A program made the position numbers and the translations under genes. A stretch of DNA of 64,000 nucleotides, taken from NCBI RefSeq assembly GCF_040954645.1, contig NC_092803.1, forward strand, positions 65,741,427-65,805,426, given 5' to 3'. This DNA is from Diabrotica undecimpunctata. Lineage: Eukaryota; Arthropoda; Insecta; Coleoptera; Chrysomelidae. The notes beneath the pieces are model-generated. The model was given only the letters and a program-made list of their open reading frames with translations, was not told where the DNA came from and searched no databases. Positions 47,045 to 58,600 of this stretch are shown piece by piece (position 1 is the first letter of the stretch; each line of letters starts with the position of its first letter).

Positions 47045-47300
47045 AAATATGCATCGTTGCGCATTGTAGGGTTAAATCAAATCCAGAGGCTTTTTTGATG
47101 TTGACTTCATTTATTGTTTGTTTTACTTGGTTGCAAATTTCGTGTGGAGTAGATCCATTTGAAACGGTGCTATTAGGAATCTGGTTAGTTCTGTTTCTTC
47201 CTCTGTAGATACTGTAGAAGGATATGGCGTGAATACTTTTTGAAGGTGCTTGCCAAAAAGATCAGCTTTTTCGTTCCTAGCCCAGGTCTAATGAAGTTGT
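47045..47300 (-). pseudogene. Jockey-type LINE fragment
   Basis: Minus strand reads TWARNEKADLFGKHLQKVFT, PYPSTVSTEEETELTRFL and, in another frame, EICNQVKQTINEVNIKKASG. It covers the same Jockey linker as the relic at 39731 plus the start of the RT domain (KKASGFD for KKAPGYD). One frameshift is visible. Confidence 0.7.
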
Positions 47301-48679
47301 GATGGAATTTTTATCATTGTATAAATTACATAACTTAATAAAATTTTTACCGCTAACACTGGTGGTGTACAACAGACAAAACTAAACTAAACCCTCGATC
47401 TCGAGGAAACATGCTCCATTAAAGTAGTTATCAAAAAGTAAATATTTATTAATTTCTCACAGTAACGTAGCGGGCCAACCGTGCTGTCTTTTCTTTTCAC
47501 TGTATCTTTTTTCTATTTCTCTTCGCCGACACGAACTGGAGAAGAGCGCCTCTTTAAGCTCCATGAGATCTCGGCTTTATGAACAAGAGTCAAATTATGG
47601 GGAATCCAACAAATGCACATCTTTCTCACTGCCAAAAGGTCATGCAAAATTGTTTGTATTTGACTCACACCTATGTGTTTACCAAATGTTTACCGAGACA
47701 ACAGCTATGAACACTTGTTGAGTTTAGTGTTTTATCACGAAAAATCGTAAAAAATCATCGCATGAATATGTTCACGAGAGATTAACATTTTTCACGAAAT
47801 GGATTGATTTGAAAATCTGTTACTGCCAAACCACGCGATAGATTTTCAGTCTGTCAATGTTATTTACCACCAGAAATGTCAAAATTTAAAACTTCAAATA
47901 CCTTCTTTTATATCGAAGTCGGATTAAAAAAATTAACTCTGATGTAAAACTGAATATTTCTTCGCAACTGACGAAAAAAAGATTGCAGTAGGAGCAAAGC
48001 TTAGATGTGATACATTTTCGCCTATAGCATTCTTATATTTTATAAATACTTTTTGGGAAAACGCTTCGCTGTAAACAGTAGGCTTTGACCAGACAAAATT
48101 CAGATTTCTTGAACTGTATAGTAAACTTGTGTACTTCCATTTCGATATACCATAATTAAGCATAAATATCTTACACGAGATTCTATTCCCTAGTCTAAAC
48201 ATAGCACGTCCAACACCTGTTTCAACATAGCGTCGAAAAGAAATTCACGAGTTTCGTTGCCGTAAAAATAAACATAGAGTTTGAACAATGACAGATGCCG
48301 ACGTTGAACGTGTTCATTGTGTTTCTAATTTTAATAACCAAGTAGGCGATGCCTACACAGAGAAAACTCTCGAGTATTACAAGGTTTACCAGACTGTATG
48401 TTTTTGTTATTCGAATGTTTGTAGTGTGGATATGACTATTTTACTATTTAAACTTATAAAAATTGAGAAGGTTTGTATTATTTAATTACTGTGGTAATTA
48501 AAGAATACAAACATAAAAAACAATGGTTTAGTTTGCAAACGTATACACTATTTGTTATGATTGGTTGAAACGGATGTTTATTGATTGATGTCTATTTTTT
48601 AAATGATTCACATGGCGCGAATTTAACAGATATTTTTTTATTATCTTTCTGATGCCTTTGATATTATACGGAGGGTGCC
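47301..48679. other. No recognised gene
   Basis: Frames at 47933-48202 (minus) and 48288-48485 (plus) have no known motif. The rest is non-coding. Confidence 0.35.
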
Positions 48680-48995
48680 AAACGAATTACACTTGATAAT
48701 TTAAATGACGCAGAAATTCAGGAACTTATATTAAATATACCAAGTGGTAGGGTGGTAGTGAGGATGAATTGGAAGACGTCAATGACAAATATGCAGAACC
48801 AACTAACATTCCAAAGCCAGTTATAAATGAGATGTTATAAAAATATATAAACGAAACTAATTTTGATGAAATATTTGTTTCTGTTAGTGACACCGATGGT
48901 AATTTGGAAGAGAATTCTTCTAATATTAATCAAGACAAGGTTAAACCGCAAATGCTTTCTAGATCCTATTTCTTAAGTGGATCAGTCTTTTTTGT

Positions 48996-49328
48996 TTATC
49001 TTATCTTCTTGACAATATCTCTCCATTTTTTCCTGTCTCTAGTTCTTCCTCTCCATTCTCTGACTCCTGCCCTTTCTAGGTCTTCTTCAACTTCTTGCAG
49101 CCACTTTGATCTCGGTCTTCCCCTTCTCTTTTTTCCTCCTGGATTCCATTCTATCATTGCGTATGTCAGTGCCTCATCGCCTGCTCGCCAAATGTGACCT
49201 AACCATCTAACTCTGCATTGCTTTATTTTAGTTCCGATGTCTTCCTTAAGTTCTTCCTTAATTTCTGCATTTGTTCTGCTTCTATATTCATTTTGCTCTG
49301 TTCTGATTGGTCCTAGTATGGTTCTCAT
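48996..49328 (-). pseudogene. C-terminal part of the same LINE polyprotein
   Basis: Reads MRTILGPIRTEQNEYRSRTN, KQCRVRWLGHIWRAGDEALT, KKRRGRPRSKWLQEVEEDLE and KKWRDIVKKIR, then stop. The RWLGH and GRPR..W blocks are the normal C-terminus of RTE-like LINEs. It is out of frame with the RT because of a short break near 49330-49360. Confidence 0.85.
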
Positions 49329-49359
49329 AATCTTTCTCTATGCTATTCTTAAGTCTTCT

Positions 49360-50466
49360 TTATAAATAAGCTTTATTCGCTGCTAATATTTTTTCTTTTA
49401 TTTCGGATTTCCTTTCTCCGGATTTACTTATTGTAACTCCTAGGTATTTGAAGTATTCTACTTCTTCAAACTCAGAACTTCCTAATTTGATTTTTTCTTT
49501 AATTGGTTTTTTCCCTAATCTTAATATTTTTGTCTTTTCTTGATTTAATCTTAGCCCCATTACCTCCCCTTTCTCTCTTATTTCGTCTAGCATTTCTTTC
49601 ATTATTTTTCTGTTCTTTGCAATAATAGCAATATCGTCTGCATATGCAATTATTTGACCGCCTCTTGTTCTGAGATTTCCTTTATTTATATTTCGTAGTA
49701 CATATTCTAATGCTAGATTAAATAGCGTTGTTGATAAGGCATCTCCTTGTTTCATCCATTTATTTATAACGAATTCCTCTGTCTCTCCTCTTTGTGTCTT
49801 TATGCTTATTTTTGTAGTTCTCATTGTCATTTCTATTAATTTTCTGAGTTTATGTGGAATTTTTAATTTTTTAAGTGATATCATTAATAGGTTCCTTTTA
49901 ATCGAATCAAATGCCTGTTTGAAGTCTATGAATAACATTTCCAATTCTAATTTATACTCGTTTGCTTTTTCCATTATTTGTTTTATTGTGTGTATTGCAT
50001 TTATTGTAGATCTTCCTTCTGTGAATGCACATTGGTACTGTCCTACTGTCTTCTTTGTGATCTTTGATAACCTCTTTTTTATTATTGATGTCAATATTTT
50101 ATATGTTGTATTTAGTAACGTTATTCCTCTATAATTTTCACAGATTTGTTGGTCTCCCTTTTTATGTACTGTTATGATCTGCCCTACCTCCCAGTCTTCT
50201 GGCATTTTCTCTTCTTTCCGTATATTTTTCAATAGTGCCAGTATTTTTCCTCTTAGTTCCCTTCCCCCGTATTTTATTAGTTCCATATTAATTCCATCTT
50301 TACCAGGGGCTTTTCCATTTTTGCTTCTCTGTATTACTTCATCCAATTCCTCTAATGTTGGTTCTTTTGAAATTTCGATGTCTACTTCATCTACTTCATC
50401 TGCTTCTTCTTCGTGCACCGTTTCCTCCTCGTTATGCATTTCTTTTTCTGTTGTTTCCTCCGTCAA
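49360..50466 (-). CDS. LINE reverse transcriptase domain (RTE-like)
   Basis: The 368-codon frame holds an almost complete RT: KNGKAPGKDGINMELIKYGG, CENYRGITLLNTTYKIL (motif 1-2), LFIDFKQAFDSI (motif A), MKQGDALSTTLFNLALEYVL (motif B), IAYADDIAIIAKN (motif C), LRLNQEKTKIL and FKYLGVTIS. The catalytic aspartates (FIDF, YADD) are intact. The acidic start (EEADEVDEVDIEISKE) is the usual linker after the endonuclease, which is missing. A stop or frameshift after AANKAYL separates it from the C-terminal frame, so the insertion is probably inactive but young. Confidence 0.9.
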   Translation of the reverse strand: MTEETTEKEMHNEEETVHEEEADEVDEVDIEISKEPTLEELDEVIQRSKNGKAPGKDGINMELIKYGGRELRGKILALLKNIRKEEKMPEDWEVGQIITVHKKGDQQICENYRGITLLNTTYKILTSIIKKRLSKITKKTVGQYQCAFTEGRSTINAIHTIKQIMEKANEYKLELEMLFIDFKQAFDSIKRNLLMISLKKLKIPHKLRKLIEMTMRTTKISIKTQRGETEEFVINKWMKQGDALSTTLFNLALEYVLRNINKGNLRTRGGQIIAYADDIAIIAKNRKIMKEMLDEIREKGEVMGLRLNQEKTKILRLGKKPIKEKIKLGSSEFEEVEYFKYLGVTISKSGERKSEIKEKILAANKAYL

Positions 50467-51649
50467 GAGCTCTCTGTAGTAATCTCTCCATACTTGCTTG
50501 AACCTATGCAGAATGAAAAAAACAAAGTTTAAAAATCAAGCAACTGGTGTGGAAAAATAAGAAAATTGGTCGTGTCATCTAATTTCAAAAGAAAAGATGA
50601 TATTCCTAATGTCTGTTTGAAGGATTTGACGACTCCATATGAGTTTTTAAATATTTTTTCGATGACACAATTATCCAAAAATGTGTAGATGAGACTATCC
50701 AGTACAGTGTCCATCCATCCAATTTCGTCCAACGATTTATATAAATATTTAAGAATATGCATATTGACATCAGTAATAAACATAACAAAGATTAGAAAAT
50801 ACTGGAGCGCAGAATTGACATAGTTAAAAATTGTATGAGTCAAAAGCATTTTGAAAAAATCCGATCGTTTTTACATCTCAATGACAACGTTGCTACTAAT
50901 GCGACTGGCAAGTTATATAAAACTTGGCCTGTCATTGATTCCTTATATGAAAAATTCTTATCTTTGCCTATAAAAGAATCTTAGTATTGATGAAGAGATA
51001 TGTGCAACCAAAACTCGACATCACATGAAACAATATGTGCCGTTAAAAACCCAGTAAGTTTGAAATTTACACTGGAGTGAAAAGGATCCATCACGTCGAC
51101 TAAACTGCGCAACTGATTTGGATGCAAGCGACAACATTCTCATGCGTTTGATCCAGAAACTGCTTTCAAAAAAAAAAGTTGTGTCGGTTTTAGCCAACAT
51201 GGGAATTCATTCATTGGGAACTGTTCGAAAAAAATTACCTAATGATGCAGAAATCAAGGAGTTTGTTCGAGGAACATTTATAGAATATGTTGTTAACGGC
51301 AATGGTGTAGATATAGCAAATGTCTTATGGAAAGACAACAAAAATGTTTTGTTCTTATCATCATTTGTAGGGATTAATCCAGAAGACTAAACATCACGTT
51401 TTGGTAGAAAACAAAAAGAGAAAATAAAAATTAAATGTTAGGCAATCATGAAAGCTGGCTCAATTTAGAATGTAGCTGGCAAGAAAAGTGTGTAGAGGAA
51501 GCAGAACGGACGACCCAAACGAGGAAGACCTTCGTCAGGTCAAGAGGAAATTAAATATAAGAAAAAGAGGGGTAATGTAATGCCGCTTCCATCCACGCAT
51601 GTTCTACTTCACAATGAAGGCCATTTTCCCAAGTGGAATTCTTTAAGGT

Positions 51650-51985
51650 TAAGGTGTAAAATATCTAATTGAACTGTTACTTGTAAAAATTTTTACCATC
51701 TGAAAAGTGCCAACCAACGGCTTTGTATTTCAAAAAGGACAAAAATTGTTTTAAAATATTTCATACCCAATAAACCACACTTGTGTCTTGACCGTTAATA
51801 TGTAGGTTACATAATATTTATTATACACGCCATGTAGCATTTATGAATCACTTAATTTTTTTTTTAATATAACAAAAAAGAAACGTACAAAATTTTTTCG
51901 TAAATCAGCTCATTATTTTTATTCAGTTTTCAAAGCTTTCAAATGGTCCATAGTTTTAGACAAAGTCATTTTAGTTGTCATATGT
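51650..51985. repeat. Direct repeat, copy 1 (3' flank of the piggyBac relic)
   Basis: Shares long blocks with 52340-52720: AAGGTTAAGGTGTAAAATA, GGACAAAAATTGTTTTAAAA, AATATGTAGGTTACATAATA, CGTAAATCAGCTCATTATTT and TTTTAGACAAAGTCAT. It follows the C-terminal coding relic, so it is probably the 3' untranslated end of the element. Confidence 0.85.
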
Positions 51986-52339
51986 CTATCACTTTAAAGA
52001 TTTCCGTTAAATCTGAAAGAGAAGGAGCCATTCTGTCTCCTACCATTACCCATAATAAAGTAGCCGAAACAATTTTTAAACTGCTTGATAACCAATTTTT
52101 TTGAGGAAGTAAGTCTAAAACGTTTATTTTATTAACCACCAACGAGTTTTTGTCAAAGTTTGCTACTTTTCTTTCACTTAAAAAAATTTTTTTTGCCCTA
52201 TTTCAGATGCCCCTGAAGATGATGCTCTGAGAGCGAAAGTACTTGGGCAAGATTTATTAAAAGAACTGCGCTCAATATCTATCTGCCTTTTATTTGTTAA
52301 ATTCATATGAAGAAATAACTGGCAATTGCTAAGCTAATT
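51986..52339. other. Possible Penelope-like end between the direct repeats
   Basis: Near 52208-52260 the sequence CCTGAAGATGATGCTCTGAG followed by GAGCGAAAGTACTTGGGCAA resembles the conserved terminal region of insect Penelope-like elements. There is no coding part. Confidence 0.4.
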
Positions 52340-52720
52340 CTCCAAGGTTAAGGTGTAAAATACCTAATTGTCACTCACAAACATTTATACTATGTGAAAA
52401 GTAGGCTTTGTATTTCAATAAGGACAAAAATTGTTTTAAAATGTTTCATACACAATAAACCACACTTGTTTCTTGACCATTAATATGTAGGTTACATAAT
52501 ATTTATTATTCACGGCATGATGCATTTATGAATCACTTAATTTCTTTGTCAAATATAACAAAAATTAAACGTAGGTATAACTAGGTAGGTTATACACTAT
52601 TTTTTCGTAAATCAGCTCATTATTTTTATTCAGTTTCCAAAGTTTTGCAAAAATAAAAAAAATGCGCAGTTAAGGGTTAATGGTGACTGTCCATAATTTT
52701 AGACAAAGTCATCTAAGGGC
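52340..52720. repeat. Direct repeat, copy 2
   Basis: Diverged second copy of 51650-51985, with several small insertions. It shows that the 3' end of the piggyBac-like element is present twice, in the same orientation. Confidence 0.85.
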
Positions 52721-52732
52721 CGGATAACCCTC

Positions 52733-53038
52733 CTAGAAGAAAACCTTGATTTCAGAAACTCTTTGTCCTATAATATCCCAGTTAACAACTGCAAGCCAAA
52801 AACGCTGATTAAGAGCTGTTCCTAGTATGGCTGGTAACACTTGAAGTACTTCTCCATGGCTTGTCTGGCTGGCCAAAAATTCCTCTAGTGCGTTTCTTAA
52901 CACAAACGCCACCTTCTGAACCCCAGCTCTATAGCGCTCCACTACCAAAAACCAATACACAAAATCAATTTTGACGTTTATCACACCCCCTAGCTCCGCA
53001 AAAAAAAAGATGAGCAGCGCTTCCTTCCTCCTCCTCAA
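52733..53038 (-). other. Open frame of unknown nature next to a LINE tail
   Basis: A 101-codon minus-strand frame, with FVLRNALEEFLASQTSHGEV and LNQRFWLAVVNWDIIGQRVS. It is less AT-rich than the flanks and looks like real former coding DNA, but I do not recognise it. It lies directly downstream of a LINE C-terminus on the same strand. Confidence 0.3.
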
Positions 53039-53400
53039 TCGTTTCTCCTTCGTAAGGATGTAGCGGCGTCATGTAATTAGTTTGACTATTTCTGTCCAAT
53101 TCTCTCTCTCCTGTGGGTGTTGTTTTGCTTCGGAGAATGAGTAACCAGTAATGTCCTTTATTTGGTCCGACCATCGTACTGGAGATCTTCCTCTGGATCT
53201 TTTACCCGCTACGTTACCTTCAACTATCATTCGCTCCATGCCTTCTCTTTTTCTAGTTATATGTCCAAAATATCTCAGTATATTTTGGTTGATAGTTGTG
53301 ATGAGTCTACTTTTTATGTTAAGTTCTGCTAGAATTGAATTATTTGTGCGATGGGGAATTCATGGTATGCGCATTATACGCTTTGAATCGGCTTTTTTTA
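53035..53400 (-). pseudogene. LINE C-terminal fragment
   Basis: Minus strand, in more than one frame: IPHRTNNSILAELNIKSRL, NILRYFGHITRKREGMERMI, VEGNVAGKRSRGRSPVRWSD and QIKDITGYS, then RENWTEIVKLIT. The RYFGH and GRSP.RW.D blocks are the RTE-like C-terminal signature. The RT domain is absent. Confidence 0.75.
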
Positions 53401-54309
53401 TTGTCTAAGTTTATGAAGCATAGGTGGCCATAGGAAATATCAATGCTAGCCCTTCCTTAAAGAGGCTTAAAGCCTAAATAAGGTAAAAACATGGCAAAAA
53501 CGTTCAGATTGATCGATCGATCATAGCCAATATTATAATAGTATATCAACAGAATAAAACTGTATCAATTAAAACAATAAATAAGGTTTAAATGTTGACT
53601 TTTGAAATTAAATTTATAATCGTGTATAGATTAGTATTTACAAATATTTACATTATTTAATTTAATTCAACTTTTAAGCTTTTTGTATAAGAAACTTAAA
53701 AACAAATGTGCAATTTTTTAAAATATTGCACAGCTATACTGCAATTTCTCCTTTAAACAGAAATTCAAAACTCTTCAAAAACGGAAAAGAGCAGACCGTA
53801 AACTCGTTTGGAACAAACAAAACATACTCCCGTTAAAGAAAGTCGGTATTACAGCAACTAATACAACATTAATTTTATACCTCATTAGCTGTTTCCATTA
53901 AGTTCCAATGCTGTTTGATGATTCTATGGGTTATTAGGTCTCGAAATGTATAAGGCTTGGTGATTTGTGTATATACTTTGCGTTTTTGTATCTGGTACAC
54001 TGAAACTGTCGATTGCGAAGCTATAATACGGCGGTAATGAATCGTTCAGTGCGATGAGTTGACTGGTTAATGAACAGGTAATTGGAATTTATTTTACCGT
54101 TGTGGAAAAATATACTTTATAACGGACAAAAAATATAGAAAGCAATTGAGAACTAAATGTAATTAAATATAAAATAAAGACACTTAAGGTTTTTACCTAC
54201 CTTTTTAATGGCTTTTAATGAAGGTGTGGTATATGTGTGCGCGTGCGTGCGTGCATACATTTGTGTGCATTAGACAAAATATATTTGACAAAATATTAAT
54301 TAATTGCAC
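53401..54309. other. No gene seen
   Basis: AT-rich spacer. A GTGCGTGCGTGC microsatellite is at about 54236-54253. Confidence 0.4.
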
Positions 54310-55022
54310 TAAATACAATGATTGAGGAGCTACACACAGAATCCCTAAAAATGAACTGAAAATAAATTTCAGCAAAACTAAACTAATGCCAAATAAAGAT
54401 GACAAACCTATGATAAACATCCAAGGGACAGAGATAGAACACGTAGATGAATATACATATATCTGAGTCAAAGTGTCAAGGTAAGCAAAGAAAATCTACA
54501 GAAATAAGCAGACGTGTAAAAATGGAATGGGTAGCATTCGGAATACTCTCATACGTACTTAAAAATAACAATATACCTAAAAGACTGCGAACCAAAGTGT
54601 TTAATTCCTGTATCCTACCTGTACTTACGTATGGAGCTCAAACCTGGACATTCACTAAAATAAACATGGAAAAGATCAGAAAAACTCAGAGAGCTATGGA
54701 ATGACAGATGCTGAGTATCTCATTCAAAGACCATAAAACCAATGTAGACATTCGTAACAGAACAAAAGTAAAAGATGCTGTCGAACAGGCAGCTAAACTG
54801 ATATGGAAATGGACTGGATTTAACGAACGTCTTAACGATGGCCGATGGAATAAAGAAATCGGGAATTGGCGACCATATGAAGCCAAAAGACCACGAGGAA
54901 GACCGCAAATACTCTGGAGCGACGATATTAAAATAACTACAGGAGCAATGTGGAAACGTCTTACAAACAACAGAGAAGAATGGCGAGAATTAGGAGAGGC
55001 CTATATTAGGCGATCCGAATAG
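54310..55022 (+). pseudogene. RTE-like LINE, RT thumb and C-terminus
   Basis: Reads KINFSKTKLMPNKDDKPMIN, EHVDEYTYI, MEWVAFGILSYVLKNNNIPK, CILPVLTYGAQTWTFTKINM and MEKIRKTQRAME, stop, then DIRNRTKVKDAVEQAAKLIW, NKEIGNWRPYEAKRPRGRPQ and ILWSDDIK. This is the usual order after the YADD box. A single stop (TGA at 54702, where CGA would be expected) and a frameshift near 54470 break it. The fragment ends about 95 bp before the LTR retrotransposon. Confidence 0.8.
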
Positions 55023-55112
55023 AGAGAAGGGCTAAAAAAACTATTTCTGTTGTTTTTCTTTTGTGGATATAAATTATTTACTTGTACTTATACTTAACCA
55101 TAGAATACAAAC

Positions 55113-55116
55113 ATAT
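55113..55116. other. Target site duplication, left
   Basis: ATAT directly before the 5' LTR; the same four bases follow the 3' LTR. Confidence 0.7.
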
Positions 55117-55554
55117 TGTTACGATAATTATCCTGGCCTAAAATAACCGTATTATATTATGACTAATGCTGTTCTGTTTTAGATTATACGAGACCTTTCG
55201 AATAGCTGGCATAAACTCCAAGTAATAAAAAAACTGGTTCCATTCGAATCTTCCGGAATTAGGCCTGTCCATTCGAGGCGAAACCAGGTCAATTGAGGTC
55301 AAAATCCATGGGATTCTAGAGCAGCTGTTTTCGTATAAATATGAGGGAACTTTTATTTTGAAAACAGTTAGTTAATAAAGAAGAGTCGCGCTCGCGATAT
55401 TGTTACGCTCGCCTACTAATAAATTATTGTATATGTAGTGATAAATAAACTTATATAAATTATCGTGCCTTTTAATAAATTAAAGTAGGAACAATATAAT
55501 AAATTAGTAAAGACATTATAAATTAAAGACATAACAATTAATAAATTCACAACA
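55117..55554 (+). repeat. 5' LTR
   Basis: Starts TGTTACGATAATTATCC and ends ATTCACAACA. It contains TATAAAT at 55334-55340 and AATAAA at 55374-55379, so transcription should start at roughly 55365-55375 and the R region should begin there. Confidence 0.95.
55334..55340 (+). promoter_or_regulatory. LTR TATA box
   Basis: TATAAAT, about 30 bp upstream of ACAGTTAGT, a good initiator candidate. The same sequence is in the 3' LTR. Confidence 0.6.
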
Positions 55555-55556
55555 AA

Positions 55557-55574
55557 TGGTGCCAGAAGTGGGAT
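55557..55574 (+). promoter_or_regulatory. Primer-binding site, probably for tRNA-Leu
   Basis: TGGTGCCAGAAGTGGGAT lies two bases after the 5' LTR. From general knowledge of insect tRNA-Leu 3' ends, it is complementary with one mismatch. Confidence 0.6.
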
Positions 55575-55631
55575 CGAACATAAATTAGACTTATAATAAT
55601 AATATAAGTGAATATAAAATAAATTGTGAAA

Positions 55632-58600
55632 ATGGCTACGATTTATGAGCTGACAGTGACTAATTTAAGAAGACATCTTGAAGACAGAGAATTAGCTTCC
55701 ACCGGAAAAAAGGCTGAGTTAGTCCAACGACTAAAGAACGCTTTGCTAGAAGAAGGACTAGATCCAGAGACTTATATATTTGAAGATGCTGTCCTCTCGT
55801 CGATTTCGAAAGTTTCTGGTGACATCGCATCATTAGAGAACAAAGTTTCTGGCGATATTTCGAAAGTTTCCGGCGACATCGCATCATTAGAGAACAAAGT
55901 TTCCGGTGACATCGCATCATTGGAGAACAAAGTTTCTGGCGATATTTCGAAAGTTTCCGGCGACATCGCCTCATTAGAAAACAAAGTTTCTAACGAGATT
56001 TCTTCTCTGGAAAGTAAAGTTTCTGCTAACATCTCTAAAGTAACTTCCGAGATGTCTGCCCTCGACGATAGAATGTTTTCGCTAAAAAACCAAGTTGCTG
56101 CCGATATGTCGGCCTTCGAAGAAAAGATTAAAGAGATGGAAAGGAAGATGGAGGAAACAGGGACAGCAGAGAGAGGAAAGAATCCAATTACAGTGGAGAC
56201 AAAAGAAGAAGAGACGAAATGTAAGTTGGAGACACGGCCGAAATTTGAAGGAAGTGGAGGTTCTATTCATGTTAAAGTCCCAACTTTCGACGGAAAATCA
56301 TCATGGAACAACTACATGAAACAGTTCGAATCAGCCGCAAGAGCAAATGGATGGTCTGAAAAAGAAAAGGCTGTAAACCTGACTATCGCTCTTCGAGGAG
56401 ATGCCTTAGATGTGCTTCAGACCATAGCCGTAGAGGAGACCGATGATTTCGAACAACTGAAGAAGAGGTTAAATATGCGATATGGCCACGAACATTTGGA
56501 GCATGTATATCAGTCACAGCTTAAAAATCGTAGACAGAAGAAAGATGAGGCTCTTCAAGAATATGAGGTAGATATTGCCAGATTAGTACGATATGCTTAT
56601 CCAACAGCCCCCGAAGACATGATGGAAAAATTGGCCGTTCAAACGTTTATTGATGGTCTTCGTGATCATGAAATGCAGAGAACACTACGATTAGCTCGTC
56701 ACAAGACGCTGGTTGATGTCTTATCCGCCGCCCTCGAATACGAGTCAGCTACGCAGGCCTCTGGAGGATACAGTAAAGTTAGGACTGTAAAAGAGGAAGG
56801 AGATGAAGATAAACTTGACCAGCTCGTTAATATGATGAAAATTATTACATGCAAGAAAACGAAGACCATAAAATCAAGAAACTCACCATCAGGAAAACCA
56901 GAACGAGTTGGCTTTAGGGGAGCAGCTTCGACCCGGAACTTTTCCAAAGACCCTCTTATACTAATAGCTTCTTTGAAATGTCGTGAAGATAGTGTATATG
57001 TAGATGGAGAAATAAATGGTAAAAGACATACGTTGTTGGTGGATACCGGAGCGACCAGAACCATTATACGTCCAACAGTTATAAACAGCCGAAAGAAACT
57101 GTTACCAACGAGGTTGCGACTTCGGACCGCTACAGGTGAAAATGCCAACATTCATGGAGAAATCCAGGTACAATTGGGAATTGGAGCAGAAAAGTTTGTC
57201 CATACTGTTATAGTTGCTGACATCGAAGAGGATGTTATATTAGGAATGGACGTAATGAATATGCATGGATTCCAATTGGATTTTAAGAATAAGGTAATCA
57301 AAGTTGGCAACGAGGAGGTATTTCTCCATCCACATAATGACAACACTGTGCAAGCAGCCATTAAAGAAGATACAGTCGTGCCTGCGAGAAGCGAAACGAT
57401 CATAGTAGCGCGGCTACAGGGAATTGTGGACGAAGGGAGACCTGTTATGATGGAGCCTTGGAACCACGACGATGAGGTTGGCCGTGGAATCATAATTGGA
57501 AAGGAATTGGTGACTTCGGCTAAAGAAATTCCTGTGAGACTTATCAATGTCAACGACTACCCAGTGACCATAAAGAAAGAGACAAAAGTAGGAACTTGTG
57601 TACCTGTGACATCCATAATCCGTCAGGCGACAACATCTGATAATTCCAACGACAAATTCGACCAAATGGTTGCAGTTGCAGGACAGTCTCTAAATCAGAT
57701 GGAGAAAAGGAAATTAAGGGAATTTCTGCGGCAGTATCGTGATATTTTCGTACCGAAAGGAGGAAAGACGGGAAGAACTACCGTTGTTAAGCATAAAATT
57801 GATACTGGTAATGCTAAGCCAATTCGTCAAACAGCTCGACGATTACCACAGGCGAAAAGAGAGGAAGCTGAAACGATTGTTCAGGAAATGAAGAAAGACG
57901 GGGTGATAGAACCTTCTACGAGCCCATGGGTCTCTCCGGTGGTCCTGGTTAAGAAGAAAGACGGAACGACGAGGTTCTGTGTGGATTACCGTTTGCTGAA
58001 CAACGTTACCAAGAAAGATAGTTATCCTCTGCCTCGGATCGATGACACATTGGACACATTGGCTGGAAGTAAATTATTTTCTACTTTAGATTTGAAGTCT
58101 GGATACTGGCAGGTAGAAATGGACCCAGTCGATAAAGAAAAGACAGCCTTCACCACAGGATCTGGATTGTGGCAATTCAACGTTATGCCATTTGGACTTT
58201 GTAATGCTCCTGCGACATTTGAGAGGCTTATGGAAAATGTGTTGAGAGGGTTATCTTGGAAAACATGCCTGGTTTATTTAGATGACATAATCGTCTTGGG
58301 GGAGACATTCGAAGATCATTTGAGGAATTTAGAAAACGTTTTTAATCGACTTAAAGCTGCCCAATTGATGCTAAACCCCAAGAAGTGCCAGCTATTTCAA
58401 GGTAAAGTCAATTATCTGGGTCATATAGTCAGTAAAGAAGGAGTGGCCGTGGATAAGGGAAAAATCGATTCCATTAAGGAATGGCCAAAACCAACTGACA
58501 AACATCAAGTGAGAAGTTTTCTTGGACTATGTACTTACTACCGGAGGTTTATTAAGAAGTTTGCAGATATCGCTAAGCCATTAACGCGACTTACAGAGGA

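Larger units (their letters stand above)
48975..50510 (-). mobile_element. 5'-truncated LINE inserted in the piggyBac relic
   Basis: A minus-strand LINE without the endonuclease part. It carries a long reverse transcriptase frame (49360-50466) and a C-terminal frame (48996-49328). The piggyBac sequence stops at its left edge and resumes at its right edge, so the LINE is the younger of the two. Confidence 0.8.
48680..51690 (+). pseudogene. piggyBac-like transposase, split by a LINE insertion
   Basis: The N-terminal acidic part runs from LNDAEIQELILNIPSG to NINQDKVKPQMLSRS (about 48695-48970). The rest resumes at about 50510: EFLNIFSMTQL, SKKVVSVLANMGIHSLGTVR, VVNGNGVDIANVLWKDNKNV and LFLSSFVGINPED, then RKQKEKIKIKC and, near 51640, FSQVEFF. 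The run VVNGNG..W.DNK.V..LS.FVG..P matches the piggyBac DDE_Tnp_1_7 C-terminal half. Stops and frameshifts occur throughout, so it is dead. A minus-strand LINE (48975-50510) interrupts it. A single 90-codon frame (51118-51390) survives. Confidence 0.8.

Noticed and set aside
49802..50479. Plus-strand frames of about 100 codons
   Set aside because: Antisense of the LINE reverse transcriptase at 49360-50466.
55660..56032. Overlapping minus-strand frames with repeated ETLFSNDAMSPE
   Set aside because: They are the antisense of the coiled-coil repeats of Gag.
56699..57553. Minus-strand frames of 130-150 codons
   Set aside because: Antisense of the Gag and protease part of the retrotransposon.
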